A stretch of DNA of 60,921 bases, from positions 1 through 60,921 of the forward strand of contig NZ_FODJ01000004.1 of NCBI RefSeq assembly GCF_900110345.1. Reading direction: 5' to 3'. Below are positions 35,328-44,095 of the stretch, in pieces. The DNA is from Amphibacillus marinus. Its GTDB lineage: Bacteria > Bacillota > Bacilli > Bacillales > Amphibacillaceae. How positions within the stretch are numbered: the stretch's first letter is position 1; every line of letters starts with the position of its first letter. Made by a program: the position numbers and the translations under genes. Under the pieces are notes generated by a model. It made no database searches. It had not been told where the DNA came from and saw nothing but the letters and a program-made list of their open reading frames with translations.

Positions 35328-36152
35328 TTACTTCACGTGCATTTCATTGGGGTCTGATCCTTTACGGCGATCAATATTTAAATTGTCAATGATGCTCATT
35401 TCTTCATCACTTAATTCAAAATTAAATATATTAAAATTCTCTTCAATTCTAACAGGAGTAATTGATTTTGGAATAACAATAGTGTTGTTTTGAATGTGCC
35501 AACGTAGCACTACTTGTGCTGCCGTTTTATTATGTGTAGAACCAATTTTAGTAATGGCATCATCCTGTAGTACTTCGCCACCTTGCTCAAGCGGGCTCCA
35601 CGCCTCAACAAAAATATCATGCTGTGCGCAAAAAGCCTTTAACTTCTTCTGTGTCAGGTGAGGATGACACTCTATTTGATTAACGACAGGTTTAACCTTG
35701 CATTCCTGTAAAATACGTTCGAGGTGTGCGATCTCAAAATTACTTACACCTATGGCTTTAACACGTCCTTCATAATACAATTCTTCAAGTGCTTGATAAG
35801 TTTCAATGTATGTGTCAAACCTAGGCGTTGGCCAGTGGATTAAGTAAAGGTCAACATACTCAAGGCCAAGCCGCTTAATACTTTCCTCAAAGGCACGTTT
35901 TGTATTTTTATAGCCTTGATCAGTATTCCAGACCTTGGTGGTAATAAATAACTCTTCCCTTGGAATTTGTGATTCTCTTAATGCCTTACCCACACCTTCT
36001 TCATTACGGTAGATCATCGCCGTGTCGATGGATCGATAGCCAACTTCAAGTGCCGTTGCTACCGCCTGAGTAGCCTGTTCGTTCTCAACTTTAAATACAC
36101 CAAAACCGAGCTGCGGCATCTTAATGCCATTGTTCAACGTGACTAAATTCAT
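35328..36152 (-). CDS. Aldo/keto reductase, YvgN/glyoxal-reductase-like (copy 2)
   Basis: Paralogue of copy 1 with the same length and tetrad (SIDTAMIYRNEEGVGK, FITTKVWN, YLIHWPTP). The start ATG 36152 follows AAAGGTGG. The two proteins are very similar along the full length, with differences mainly in surface segments, so this is a recent or maintained tandem duplication, not a neutral copy. Transcription may begin upstream at about 36200, next to repeat copy C. Substrate differences are not predictable. Confidence 0.9.
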   Translation of the reverse strand: MNLVTLNNGIKMPQLGFGVFKVENEQATQAVATALEVGYRSIDTAMIYRNEEGVGKALRESQIPREELFITTKVWNTDQGYKNTKRAFEESIKRLGLEYVDLYLIHWPTPRFDTYIETYQALEELYYEGRVKAIGVSNFEIAHLERILQECKVKPVVNQIECHPHLTQKKLKAFCAQHDIFVEAWSPLEQGGEVLQDDAITKIGSTHNKTAAQVVLRWHIQNNTIVIPKSITPVRIEENFNIFNFELSDEEMSIIDNLNIDRRKGSDPNEMHVK

Positions 36153-36189
36153 GTACCTAACCACCTTTACAGATTTTTTGGTTATTGCT

Positions 36190-36338
36190 ATTGTCTGATT
36201 GTAAGCTCCATTTTAAACATATTAGACGAACCGAAGTATCGTCAGTGAAAGCCCGATTCGTTTAGAGCCCGTTCTTTAGGTGCTAACAATTAGTGAAGGA
36301 TCAAGAAAAACGTCACTGCTTGAAGATTCACTTTATTT
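36190..36338 (+). repeat. Dispersed double-hairpin element, copy C
   Basis: The most diverged copy: CTGATTGTAAGCTCC at the 5' side, GTCAGTGAAAGCCCGATTCG in the middle and CTAACAATTAGTGAAGGA at the 3' side. It occupies most of the 520-bp gap between the reductase and MazG-like genes together with copy B. Confidence 0.5.
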
Positions 36339-36412
36339 ACCACTTCTATTATAAGTTAAATAGCATCAACTAATCAAAGGATTTGCTAGTCTGGTTGAAA
36401 TAATTGTAGCTC

Positions 36413-36545
36413 GCAGATTAACTGACTGTAAGTCCCCATATCAAGCATAAGAGAAGCATTCAATTATGCAAAACGGTGATCAACAGTCGGTAAAAGCCCG
36501 ATTGGTTCATCTAACAATCAGCGAAGCTCGCACACTTTACCTTCT
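36413..36545 (+). repeat. Dispersed double-hairpin element, copy B
   Basis: Starts GCAGATTAACTGACTGTAAG as copy A does. Outer stem ACTGACTGT with ACAGTCGGT; inner stem GCATAA with TTATGC; the second hairpin pairs GATTG with CAATC. Compared with A, several stem positions differ on both sides while pairing is kept. Confidence 0.6.
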
Positions 36546-36672
36546 ATAGTTGTTCATATTGTGTACACAATTAAGATTAATGTTACTATAGGGATAAATA
36601 TTATATTTGCTTGTAGTAGCTTCACGCCAGATTAGTAAATATAAGAATAATGCCAATGATGAGGTGACGGTC

Positions 36673-36993
36673 ATGCCTGTTTACAATAAATTAGTCCGGG
36701 ACAAAATTCCTAGTATAATAAATAAATCTGGTAAATTAGCTCAGATATGTATTTTATCAGATGCTGAGTATCAAGACGCATTATCTGAAAAACTGAACGA
36801 GGAGATTGAAGAGCTTATTGAAGCGCAGACCAGAGAGGAGCGACTTGAGGAGGCGGATGATGTTTTAACGGTATTAGAAGCGTTCCTTTGCCATTACGGG
36901 TTAACCATGCAGGAAGTTGAACAGGTTAAGGTGAACAAGGAAGTCAGTCATGGTGGCTTTAGTCAGCGGATATTTCTTGAGGAGGTTAAATAA
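36673..36993 (+). CDS. MazG-like nucleotide pyrophosphohydrolase domain protein
   Basis: A 106-residue protein from ATG 36673, eight bases after GAGGTGAC; an open extension to 36607 has no site. It has the all-alpha NTP-PPase core: LNEEIEELIEA gives the ExxE pair and EEADDVLTVLEAF the ExxD pair that bind Mg2+. The opening YNKLVRDKIPSII is typical of the phosphoribosyl-ATP pyrophosphohydrolase-like group. It probably hydrolyses a (d)NTP to the monophosphate. It stands alone between the repeat copies and the MATE gene; the preceding promoter is not obvious. Confidence 0.85.
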   Translation: MPVYNKLVRDKIPSIINKSGKLAQICILSDAEYQDALSEKLNEEIEELIEAQTREERLEEADDVLTVLEAFLCHYGLTMQEVEQVKVNKEVSHGGFSQRIFLEEVK

Positions 36994-37092
36994 TGAGCTG
37001 TGAATGGGGATAGTGAATAACTCCGGTACACGTGTATTTTAATTTCGCGCGTTCCACGCAATATAATGCTGAGCTAATTTTTTTAAAAAAAT

Positions 37093-37133
37093 AAACCAAT
37101 ACGGTAATTAATTTGCGAATTCCGCATTGGTTT
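37093..37133 (-). terminator. Terminator of the MATE gene
   Basis: AAACCAATACGG pairs with CCGCATTGGTTT (one mismatch near the middle) with a 17-base loop, and the minus strand then reads TTTATTTTTTT. It lies 11 bp beyond the MATE stop codon. Confidence 0.8.
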
Positions 37134-37143
37134 GGATGATAAA

Positions 37144-38541
37144 TTAATGATTTTGTGTTGCTTCGAGTACTTTCTTAGATCCAAGTGAAAGAAAGACGCT
37201 GATTGGGCTTGCCTCTTTTGTCAGTAAATGCTGTGTGAAATAGTATGACAGACCTAACGGGATAATTGCACAAAGCCAAGCTAATGGACTAGCAATTACC
37301 GCCCCGTTAAATCCGAAATAATGAGCTAAGACAAAGGCGCCGATAACACGTCCGACTAATTCCATAATGCCAGCTAATGTTGGTGCGAAGCTATTACCGA
37401 CCCCTTGAATGGTGTGCCTTAGTAAAAATACCAGTGCTAACAGACTGTAAAAAGGCGCTTGTAGCTTGAAAAATTGTTCTGCTAAGTCAAGTACAACGCT
37501 GTTAGCGTCATTTACAAAGAATGATGACATGAAGCGACCACCAAAGAATAGGATTAATCCAATGACAAATGAGTAGCTGATCGTAATTAATAATCCTACC
37601 CGCATCCCCTTTTTAATACGGGTAAACTGCTTGGCACCAAAATTTTGAGCGGCAAATGTCGACATCGTTATGCCAAAGGCGGGTAGTGGCATTGTTAGCA
37701 ATTGATCAATTTTACTAGCAGCGGTAAAAGCAGCCACTGACAGCGCACCCAATTGATTTAGTGTGACTTGAATTGCAATGGAACCAACAGCAATAATTGA
37801 ATACTGGAAGCCATAAGGTAGCCCAATGCGTAAGTGCTCAGCATATTCAGCCCACTCTAGAGTCCAGTCCCTTTTCCTAATGTGCAGGATATGTATTTTC
37901 TTCTTAATGTACACCATACATAAAAGAGAAGCGACGAGCTGAGACATAACCGTTGCTATACCTGCACCAGCTAAATCAAGATTAAAACCAAGAATAAATA
38001 AATAATCTAAAGCTATATTTAATAAAGAACTAATGATTAAAAAAAATAATGGGGTCTGGCTATCACCAATGGCCCGCAAAATATTAGCGAGAAAATTAAA
38101 CATCACAGTTGGCCCAATGCCGAGAAAAATGATAAATAAATAATCATAGGCTAAATCAATAATCTCTGGTGGTGTCTGCATAATAGTTAGGATATTTCTT
38201 GTATTAAGTGCAGCAATGATTGTTATCATAATACTTACGATACTTGTAATTACAATACTAACGGTCAGACTTCTTTTTAATGCGGCCTCATCCTTTCGCC
38301 CAAACCGTTGAGCTGTAATAACGGCTAGACCTGCTGTTAAACCAATAGCCAGTCCTAAGATTAAAAAAGTAATACTTCCAGTGGCCCCAACTGCTGCTAG
38401 TGCATCCAATCCAAGAGTCTGACTAACAATAAAAGTATCGGAAATAGTATAGAATTGCTGAAACACATTCCCTAATAGCAAAGGTAATGTGAAAAATACA
38501 ATAAGCTTAAATGGGTTTCCTGAAGTCATATCTCTTCCCAT
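37144..38541 (-). CDS. MATE-family efflux transporter
   Basis: About 465 residues from ATG 38541, which follows AGAGGGGGTG; an open extension to 38571 is unlikely. Twelve helices in two homologous halves are clear, each with a MatE core (first: LIVFFTLPLLLGNVFQQFYT; second: GLPYGFQYSIIAVGSIAIQV). MATE proteins export drugs or metabolites in exchange for H+ or Na+. It is a single gene with its own terminator, and no regulator adjoins it. Confidence 0.92.
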   Translation of the reverse strand: MGRDMTSGNPFKLIVFFTLPLLLGNVFQQFYTISDTFIVSQTLGLDALAAVGATGSITFLILGLAIGLTAGLAVITAQRFGRKDEAALKRSLTVSIVITSIVSIMITIIAALNTRNILTIMQTPPEIIDLAYDYLFIIFLGIGPTVMFNFLANILRAIGDSQTPLFFLIISSLLNIALDYLFILGFNLDLAGAGIATVMSQLVASLLCMVYIKKKIHILHIRKRDWTLEWAEYAEHLRIGLPYGFQYSIIAVGSIAIQVTLNQLGALSVAAFTAASKIDQLLTMPLPAFGITMSTFAAQNFGAKQFTRIKKGMRVGLLITISYSFVIGLILFFGGRFMSSFFVNDANSVVLDLAEQFFKLQAPFYSLLALVFLLRHTIQGVGNSFAPTLAGIMELVGRVIGAFVLAHYFGFNGAVIASPLAWLCAIIPLGLSYYFTQHLLTKEASPISVFLSLGSKKVLEATQNH

Positions 38542-38763
38542 TTTGCACCCCCTCTTAATATGCGGTTTCATTCCCCTAGAATAGTATAGTCCTATCCTTT
38601 AAAAAAGCAAGTATTAAAAACTATTAATTGATATAAAATTTCGCAATGATAAAGGCACTGTAAATGAATGAATATCTGCTCCCTTTTTTTGTTTTTTAAG
38701 CTATAATTTAGTTATATAGTAGCGCGTAGGGTAGGGACATTTATTTAAAAACTGGAGGTTAAG

Positions 38764-39429
38764 ATGAAGCTTTTTCGATGGATAATGAGTGGCATTATTT
38801 TTTTAATTTTTACTATTATTTGTACATTTCTACTTTTTATTATCACACAATACTATCACGAGCGCCTTTATGGTCGAGACAATTATTTAATGTGGACTTT
38901 TAATGAACCATATGTCAATCTATACATTATTTATATCGTGTCATTATCGTATTGTTTGGTAAGCTTATTAAAGCGACGTTTTCGCCTGAAGTGGTTGTCA
39001 TTACTCAATAGTAAACGTAAACTGCTGGTTGCTATTGTTATCAATGCAACAATAATTTATGGTTTAACGACGAACGTAACGATACTTACAGATAACGAAA
39101 TAATAGATTACCATCCCTTGAAGCCAATGGGACAAAGGTATCCTTATCATGACGTGGACAAGATTAATTTAGGTGCTTCTAGAAAGGGGCATTTTTATTA
39201 TCGCATTACTTTAATGAACGGCAAAACAATTAATTTAAATAGTGTTGGTGGCGTAAAGGATGATCAGCACCCATTTTTTATTATTGAGCAATTGGACAAT
39301 TCACTTGTGCAATTACTTGTTAATAAGCAAGTTGATTCAAAATATCTAGCTAGAGCAGAGCTGGATTTAGCTAAACCCTATTCGGATAGTATGTGGCGCA
39401 TTTTCAATCGCACAACTACAAAAGACTAG
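38764..39429 (+). CDS. Hypothetical membrane protein with a C-terminal soluble domain
   Basis: A 221-residue protein, ATG after GGAGG. Three hydrophobic segments are visible (about 8-29, 50-65 and 84-104). The remaining ~110 residues are soluble, rich in beta-type sequence (YYRITLMNGKTINLNSVGGV). I do not recognise a family. A TATAAT at about 38700-38706 may be its -10. The next small membrane gene begins 40 bp downstream on the same strand. Confidence 0.6.
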   Translation: MKLFRWIMSGIIFLIFTIICTFLLFIITQYYHERLYGRDNYLMWTFNEPYVNLYIIYIVSLSYCLVSLLKRRFRLKWLSLLNSKRKLLVAIVINATIIYGLTTNVTILTDNEIIDYHPLKPMGQRYPYHDVDKINLGASRKGHFYYRITLMNGKTINLNSVGGVKDDQHPFFIIEQLDNSLVQLLVNKQVDSKYLARAELDLAKPYSDSMWRIFNRTTTKD

Positions 39430-39469
39430 CGCTTGAACTAGTAAAAATATGATGAAAGGTGGTCATTGC

Positions 39470-39670
39470 TTGCTTTTTAGTGTGATCGCTACTGTAGCTA
39501 TAAGTGTTGCAAGTATTCAGTATTATCTAATTTATAAAAGTTTTCGTCATGTTAAGTATGGGGACGTTTTGACAAGAAAACTAAATAAAGACACGCAAAC
39601 ACGACTCAGGACAATGAATATTTGGTTCGGAATTTTTTTGATTGCTGTAATTGTTGTTATCATGACATAG
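39470..39670 (+). CDS. Small membrane protein
   Basis: About 66 residues. AAAGGTGG lies seven bases before TTG 39470, favouring this start over the ATG at 39449. Two hydrophobic segments flank a basic loop (KSFRHVKYGDVLTRKLNKDT). Probably cotranscribed with the gene before. No family recognised. Confidence 0.5.
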   Translation: MLFSVIATVAISVASIQYYLIYKSFRHVKYGDVLTRKLNKDTQTRLRTMNIWFGIFLIAVIVVIMT

Positions 39671-39842
39671 CTACTGATCATATGCTTAATAAATCTTTGA
39701 ACATTTGTCATAGCTTACAGAATAATCGTGGCAGATATTCGCACATAAAGCTAGAACCCATTAGATTACCATGTTAAATTTGCTCTTGTGAAAAAGATCA
39801 CTTTAGGAAACTAGTTTGTTAGTGAAGGGGAGGGGTTTGAAA

Positions 39843-40955
39843 GTGCAGATTGGGATACCGAAGGAAATTAAAAATAATGAACGTCGTGTAGCGATTACGC
39901 CTAATGGAGTTCAGTTGTTGGTGCGGGATGGCCACGAGGTTATTATTGAGCAAGAGGCCGGCACGGAAGCGGGCTTTACCAATCAATTATACGAAGAGGC
40001 TGGTGCAAGCATAGTAGTCTCTGCTCAAGAAGTATGGGCAGCAGATATGGTCATTAAGGTAAAGGAACCACAGGAAAGCGAATATGGGTTTTTTCGAGAT
40101 GATCTTATTTTATTTACCTACTTGCATTTAGCTAATGAACCTGCTCTTACTTCAGCATTAAAGGCATCTGGCATTACTGCAATTGCCTATGAAACAATGA
40201 TGGATGAAAAAGGTGGCTTGCCTATTTTAACGCCAATGAGTATTGTGGCAGGGCGGCTAGCACCGCAACTAGGTGCACACTACTTGCAGAGTCCGCAAGG
40301 TGGGGAAGGGGTATTAATTGGCGGTGTGCCTGGTGTTCAGAATGGTAAGGTTGTCATTATTGGTGGTGGTGTCGCTGGTCAGAATGCGCTTCAAATTGCT
40401 AAGGGCTTAGGAGCCCACGTTACCATTCTAGACGTAAAACTAGATGTTCTGCAAAGAATTGAAGATATTTACGGTCAAGATGTTGTCACATTAATGTCTA
40501 ATCAGCTAAATATTGCCAAGGCGGTAAAGGAAGCAGATGTTGTTATTGGTGCGGTTCTAATTCCTGGCTCCAAAGCTCCTAAACTTGTATCTGAAGCAAT
40601 GGTAAGTGAGATGAAGCCTGGTTCAGTAATTATTGATATCGCGATTGATCAAGGTGGAATTTTTGAGACAGTTGATCGAACCACTTCCCATGATGATCCT
40701 GTTTATCAAAAGTATGGCGTGCTTCACTATGCTGTGCCCAATATGCCAGGTGCTGTGCCAAGAACGTCGACAATAGCTTTAACTAATGTGACCATTCCTT
40801 ATGCGATTAAAATTGCCAGACAAGGTTTTTTAGCTGCATGTAAGCTAGATCAAATGATTTATACAGGTGTAAATATTTATCAAGGTCATACGACTAATGA
40901 GAATGTAGCCATGGCGTTTGAACAGCAGTTCACACCATTAGCCGATTTGCTTTAA
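39843..40955 (+). CDS. ald: Alanine dehydrogenase
   Basis: A 370-residue enzyme from GTG 39843, seven bases after GAGGGG. It opens with MQIGIPKEIKNNERRVAITP. Family features: KVKEPQESEY with the pyruvate-binding Lys, LFTYLHLA with the catalytic His, the Rossmann segment KVVIIGGGVAGQNALQIAKG, and the C-terminal VPNMPGAVPRTSTIALTNVT. The enzyme interconverts L-alanine and pyruvate plus NH3 with NAD(H); it feeds alanine into central metabolism during amino acid use or sporulation. It is monocistronic here. The tandem repeat array begins at its stop codon. Confidence 0.95.
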   Translation: MQIGIPKEIKNNERRVAITPNGVQLLVRDGHEVIIEQEAGTEAGFTNQLYEEAGASIVVSAQEVWAADMVIKVKEPQESEYGFFRDDLILFTYLHLANEPALTSALKASGITAIAYETMMDEKGGLPILTPMSIVAGRLAPQLGAHYLQSPQGGEGVLIGGVPGVQNGKVVIIGGGVAGQNALQIAKGLGAHVTILDVKLDVLQRIEDIYGQDVVTLMSNQLNIAKAVKEADVVIGAVLIPGSKAPKLVSEAMVSEMKPGSVIIDIAIDQGGIFETVDRTTSHDDPVYQKYGVLHYAVPNMPGAVPRTSTIALTNVTIPYAIKIARQGFLAACKLDQMIYTGVNIYQGHTTNENVAMAFEQQFTPLADLL

Positions 40956-41310
40956 ATTTAGGTGCGAAAAAATAAATTTGAGTGCGAAAATTATCTATTG
41001 GGAGCGATTGTGCATAAATGAGTGCGATCGCTCCTATTTGGTTAAATTCGCTCTTATTCACGTCGGTTCGCTCTCAAGTAAGTTGATGTCGCACGCATTT
41101 AAATTTAGGTGCGAAAAAATAAATTTGAGTGCGAAAATTATCTATTGGGAGCGATTGTGCATAAATGAGTGCGATCGCTCCTATTTGGTTAAATTCGCTC
41201 TTATTCACGTCGGTTCGCTCTCAAGTAAGTTGATATCGCACACGTTTAAATTTAGGTGCGAAAAAATAAATTTAAGTGTGAAAACTGTCAATTGGGAGCG
41301 ATCGCGCATA
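40952..41310. repeat. 147-bp tandem repeat (about 2.4 units) built of short iterons about 20 bp apart
   Basis: The start word GGTGCGAA recurs at 40961, 41108 and 41255, exactly 147 bp apart. Units 1 and 2 are nearly identical; unit 3 is partial and more diverged. Each unit contains 7-bp half sites: GTGCGAA, GTGCGAA, GAGCGAT, GTGCGAT, then inverted TCGCTC, TTCGCTC, TTCGCTC and TCGCAC. The first seven are spaced by 20 bp, the last by 21. The inner pair GGAGCGAT and ATCGCTCC form a stem. The array fills the gap between ald and the LURP-one gene. An open frame that runs through it is not a gene, since 147 is a multiple of three. Confidence 0.85.
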
Positions 41311-41454
41311 ATTTCTGACTAAGTCAATAAAAGCCTACAAAAACGACCTACCCCCGTTTATAATGAAGAGATAATGATTCTTGGCATAGTTATCAATCAG
41401 AGGGCTAAACGATTAGTTGAAAATGTTATGACGTGTAGAGAGGAGTAAATGAAC

Positions 41455-41949
41455 ATGAGTCGTTTATATATGAAGCAAAAGGTGTTTAGTTTGGGCGGGC
41501 GATTTACTGTTAAAGATGATCAGGAAATGGATAAATATTATGTGGAAGGCAGTTTTTTAAAAATTCCTAAGACGTTTACGATTCTTGATCGTGATCAACG
41601 TGAAGTCGCCCTAATTACGAAGAAGGTGTTTAGCTTTCTACCTAAGTTCTTTGTAGATGTGGATGGAGAGGAAATTATAACCATTCAAAAGGAGTTTTCC
41701 TTCTTTAGGGCACGATACCATATTGCTGGGGTAGGTGTTGAAGTGCAAGGTGACTTCTGGAATAAGCGTTTTGATGTGGTCAGTAACGGTGATTATGTTG
41801 CCCGTGTCAACGAAAAATGGTTTACCTGGGGGGATACTTACGAAATTGATGTCCAAGATGAGTCCTATGAACATATCGTCATTGCGCTTGTTGTAGCGAT
41901 TGATTTTGTTAAGCAAGAAGAGCGAAATGCTTCAAATTCGGGAGGGTAG
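41455..41949 (+). CDS. LURP-one-related (DUF567/YxjI-like) protein
   Basis: A 164-residue protein from ATG 41455, nine bases after GAGGAG. It has the LURP-one pattern of a tubby-like beta-barrel around a central helix: YMKQKVFSLGGRFTVKD, then FLKIPKTFTILDRDQREVAL and ARYHIAGVGVEVQGDFWNKR. Function is unknown; the fold resembles phospholipid scramblases and tubby membrane-binding domains. The GNAT gene starts two bases after its stop codon, so they are one operon. Confidence 0.85.
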   Translation: MSRLYMKQKVFSLGGRFTVKDDQEMDKYYVEGSFLKIPKTFTILDRDQREVALITKKVFSFLPKFFVDVDGEEIITIQKEFSFFRARYHIAGVGVEVQGDFWNKRFDVVSNGDYVARVNEKWFTWGDTYEIDVQDESYEHIVIALVVAIDFVKQEERNASNSGG

Positions 41950-41951
41950 TT

Positions 41952-42482
41952 ATGCTTTATATTGAAACAGAAAGGCTGTTATTAAGAGACTGGCAGGAAG
42001 CTGATTTACCTGCATTTACAGCAATGAATGCAGATCCAGAGGTCATGCGCTTTTTCAGGAGTTGCTTATCTGATGAAGAAACACGACAATTTTATCAACG
42101 CATTCAAGAGGAATTTAACCAAGAATCATTTGGCCTTTATGCGGCTGAAATAAAGCAAACAGGAGATTTTATTGGATTTATTGGTTTTCACAACGCTGCA
42201 TTTGAAGCCGATTTTACGCCGTGTGTAGAAATAGGTTGGCGGCTAAAGGAAGCGGCCTGGGGAAAAGGGCTGGCAACTGAAGGGGCGAAGGCTTGTTTAG
42301 ATTATGGCTTTAATCAGCTTGGTTTAAGTGAAGTATATAGCTTTACCGCTGCGATAAACCAACCATCAAGGCGGGTAATGGAGAAGATAGGGATGGAATA
42401 TGTTAAGTCCTTTGTTCATCCGGTTGTCAAAAACGATGAGCAACTTGCACAACACGTCCTTTATCGAATTACCAAAATCTAA
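41952..42482 (+). CDS. GNAT N-acetyltransferase, RimJ/RimL-like
   Basis: A 176-residue acetyltransferase beginning YIETERLLLRDWQEADLPAF. The acetyl-CoA loop is the RxxxxGxG/A form (EAAWGKGLATEGAKACLDYG), followed by NQPSRRVMEKIGM. Members of this group acetylate N-terminal amines of proteins or small molecules. GGAGGG sits in the tail of the previous gene. Substrate unknown. Confidence 0.88.
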   Translation: MLYIETERLLLRDWQEADLPAFTAMNADPEVMRFFRSCLSDEETRQFYQRIQEEFNQESFGLYAAEIKQTGDFIGFIGFHNAAFEADFTPCVEIGWRLKEAAWGKGLATEGAKACLDYGFNQLGLSEVYSFTAAINQPSRRVMEKIGMEYVKSFVHPVVKNDEQLAQHVLYRITKI

Positions 42483-42503
42483 ATGGAAGTTGAGCACACA
42501 AGT

Positions 42504-42537
42504 TAGGGCACATGCGTTGAACGACGCATGTGCCCTA
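42504..42537 (+). terminator. Rho-independent terminator
   Basis: A perfect 14-bp stem (TAGGGCACATGCGT with ACGCATGTGCCCTA), 6-base loop and a T-rich tail on the plus strand. It lies between two converging genes. Confidence 0.85.
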
Positions 42538-42545
42538 AATTTCTT

Positions 42546-43730
42546 TTAAACGACCTTTATACCATTTTTAAATACAATGGCAGGTTTTTCATACATAACA
42601 GTTAAATCCTGATCAGGATTACCGTCCATTAAAATTAAATCTGCTTCATATCCCTCTTTAATTTCACCAGTTACGCCCTCCAGGCCAGCAATTAATGCGC
42701 TATACTTGGTGGCCTGCAATAGAATATCGATATTCTCCATTCCGCAAAGCTCCTTGCGCATTTTAAATTCAATACCAATCCGGTTAGAAAAACTATGAAT
42801 GGATACGTCGGTACCAAAGCCCATCTTAAGTCCAGCTTGATAAGCTGTGCGTAATCGTTTTGATGATGCTTCAGCCAATACTTTTAGCTTTTTCTCTAAA
42901 ATAGCATCATCCTTAGGATCGCGGTTGTTTGGTTTACGATGATGCATTGGTGTCAGTGTTGGTACAAGATAGCTCTGCTCAGTTTTCAAAATTTCAATTG
43001 CCTCATCGTCAACGTAAGTCGCGTGCTCAATCGTATATACGCCATCTGCTAAGCACATATTAATTGCCTCGCGACTATGACAGTGTGCTGCGACTTTCTT
43101 TCCTTCCATCGTCGCAATTGTTACTGCTGCTCTTATTTCCTCAGGGAGGAAAATAGGTTGTGTCGGTACGCCACTAGTTTGAAGTGCTGAGCCAGATGCG
43201 TATATCTTAATAATGTCAGCACCTTCTGCAAATTCTTCACGCGCTGCTTTGAGCATCTCGTTGTGGCCAGTGACCTCTCTAATAAATGAATCACCAGCAT
43301 GATAATTCTCTTTACTTGTTGGGCGAATGATTTTCCCGCCACCAATAACACGGGGGCCTATGAAAAGCCCTTCATTAATGACCTCTCTAACGGCATGTGA
43401 AACACGGTTTGTACTGCCCATATCTCGCACAGTTGTAAAACCATAGTCTAAATAGAGCTGAGCGCTTTGCATTGCCTTTTTCATAATAGTAAAGTGATTC
43501 GCTGCTGTTGGCATAATTTCTTCTTCAGAATGGAGATGGACATGAAGATCAAATAAGCCTGGAAGAAGCGTTTTACCCTTACAGTCAATTACTATTCCTT
43601 GAGCGGTATGGCTGTCTGGGTCAGCGATGCTAATGATTTTCCCTTCATCAACGTAAACATCGGCGATCGTTAAGTGGTGTTGACCTGATAACTCGGGAAT
43701 AAGACGACAATTCTTTAATGTATAAGACAT
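42546..43730 (-). CDS. Amidohydrolase-family metallohydrolase (imidazolonepropionase/Xaa-Pro dipeptidase-like)
   Basis: A 394-residue amidohydrolase-superfamily enzyme. Metal ligands are visible: HxH in LLPGLFDLHVHLH, the bridging Lys in IIKIYASG, His in VAAHCHSREA and TIEHATYV, and Asp in GFGTDVSIHS. The remaining beta-sandwich parts lie at both ends. The subgroup includes prolidases that cleave Xaa-Pro or other C-terminal dipeptides, and imidazolone hydrolases. It is divergent from the Opp/TldDE operon and shares a promoter region with it, so it probably acts on the same substrate. ATG follows GGAGGG. Confidence 0.87.
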   Translation of the reverse strand: MSYTLKNCRLIPELSGQHHLTIADVYVDEGKIISIADPDSHTAQGIVIDCKGKTLLPGLFDLHVHLHSEEEIMPTAANHFTIMKKAMQSAQLYLDYGFTTVRDMGSTNRVSHAVREVINEGLFIGPRVIGGGKIIRPTSKENYHAGDSFIREVTGHNEMLKAAREEFAEGADIIKIYASGSALQTSGVPTQPIFLPEEIRAAVTIATMEGKKVAAHCHSREAINMCLADGVYTIEHATYVDDEAIEILKTEQSYLVPTLTPMHHRKPNNRDPKDDAILEKKLKVLAEASSKRLRTAYQAGLKMGFGTDVSIHSFSNRIGIEFKMRKELCGMENIDILLQATKYSALIAGLEGVTGEIKEGYEADLILMDGNPDQDLTVMYEKPAIVFKNGIKVV

Positions 43731-43769
43731 TTTAATAGCCCTCCGTAGTATTATTTATGAATTAAGAGT

Positions 43770-43934
43770 ATTCTAGTTTAATAATAAACACTTTGTCAAC
43801 ATAGGGTCTTTTAACAATATCTGAGATAATAGCTATTATATCAACTAGTATAAGTTAATTCACATTATTTTTTAAAAACTTTGTCAACTATATTTACACA
43901 CTTTGTTGACTTGGTGAAAAGTCGATGATATGAT
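43770..43934. promoter_or_regulatory. Divergent promoters with three copies of a GTTGACAAAGTGT-like box
   Basis: Minus strand: TTGACA (43794-43799) and TAGAAT (43770-43775), spacer 18, for the amidohydrolase. Plus strand: TTGACT (43906-43911) and TATGAT (43929-43934), spacer 17, for the Opp operon. Plus-strand ACACTTTGTCAAC or a close variant occurs at 43788-43800, 43876-43888 and 43898-43910 (the last as ACACTTTGTTGAC). Two boxes overlap the -35 elements, so they look like operators that repress or set both genes. The most likely binder is the YheO-type regulator encoded at 52511. Confidence 0.65.
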
Positions 43935-44095
43935 TAGCAAATAAATTTTGAATTGTCTGATTTTTCGCATTGCTAGTTTTTTAGAGCTGGCACACAAGGC
44001 GATAGCCTCGCAAAAGTTAACTGAAGACACTTTCGATTAGCTGAAAGAAGCTGCTCAAATAATTCAAATATAACTAAAGCTTAGGGGGACAAAAG

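Noticed and set aside
37144-38541. Linking the MATE gene with the MazG-like gene
   Set aside because: They are on opposite strands, converge, and a terminator lies between them.
40952-41310. CRISPR array
   Set aside because: The units are 147 bp, adjacent and contain no variable spacers; no cas gene is nearby.
40978-41322. Open frame of 114 codons with an internal amino acid repeat
   Set aside because: The frame stays open only because the 147-bp DNA repeat is a multiple of three; it has no ribosome binding site, and the sequence is explained by the iteron array.
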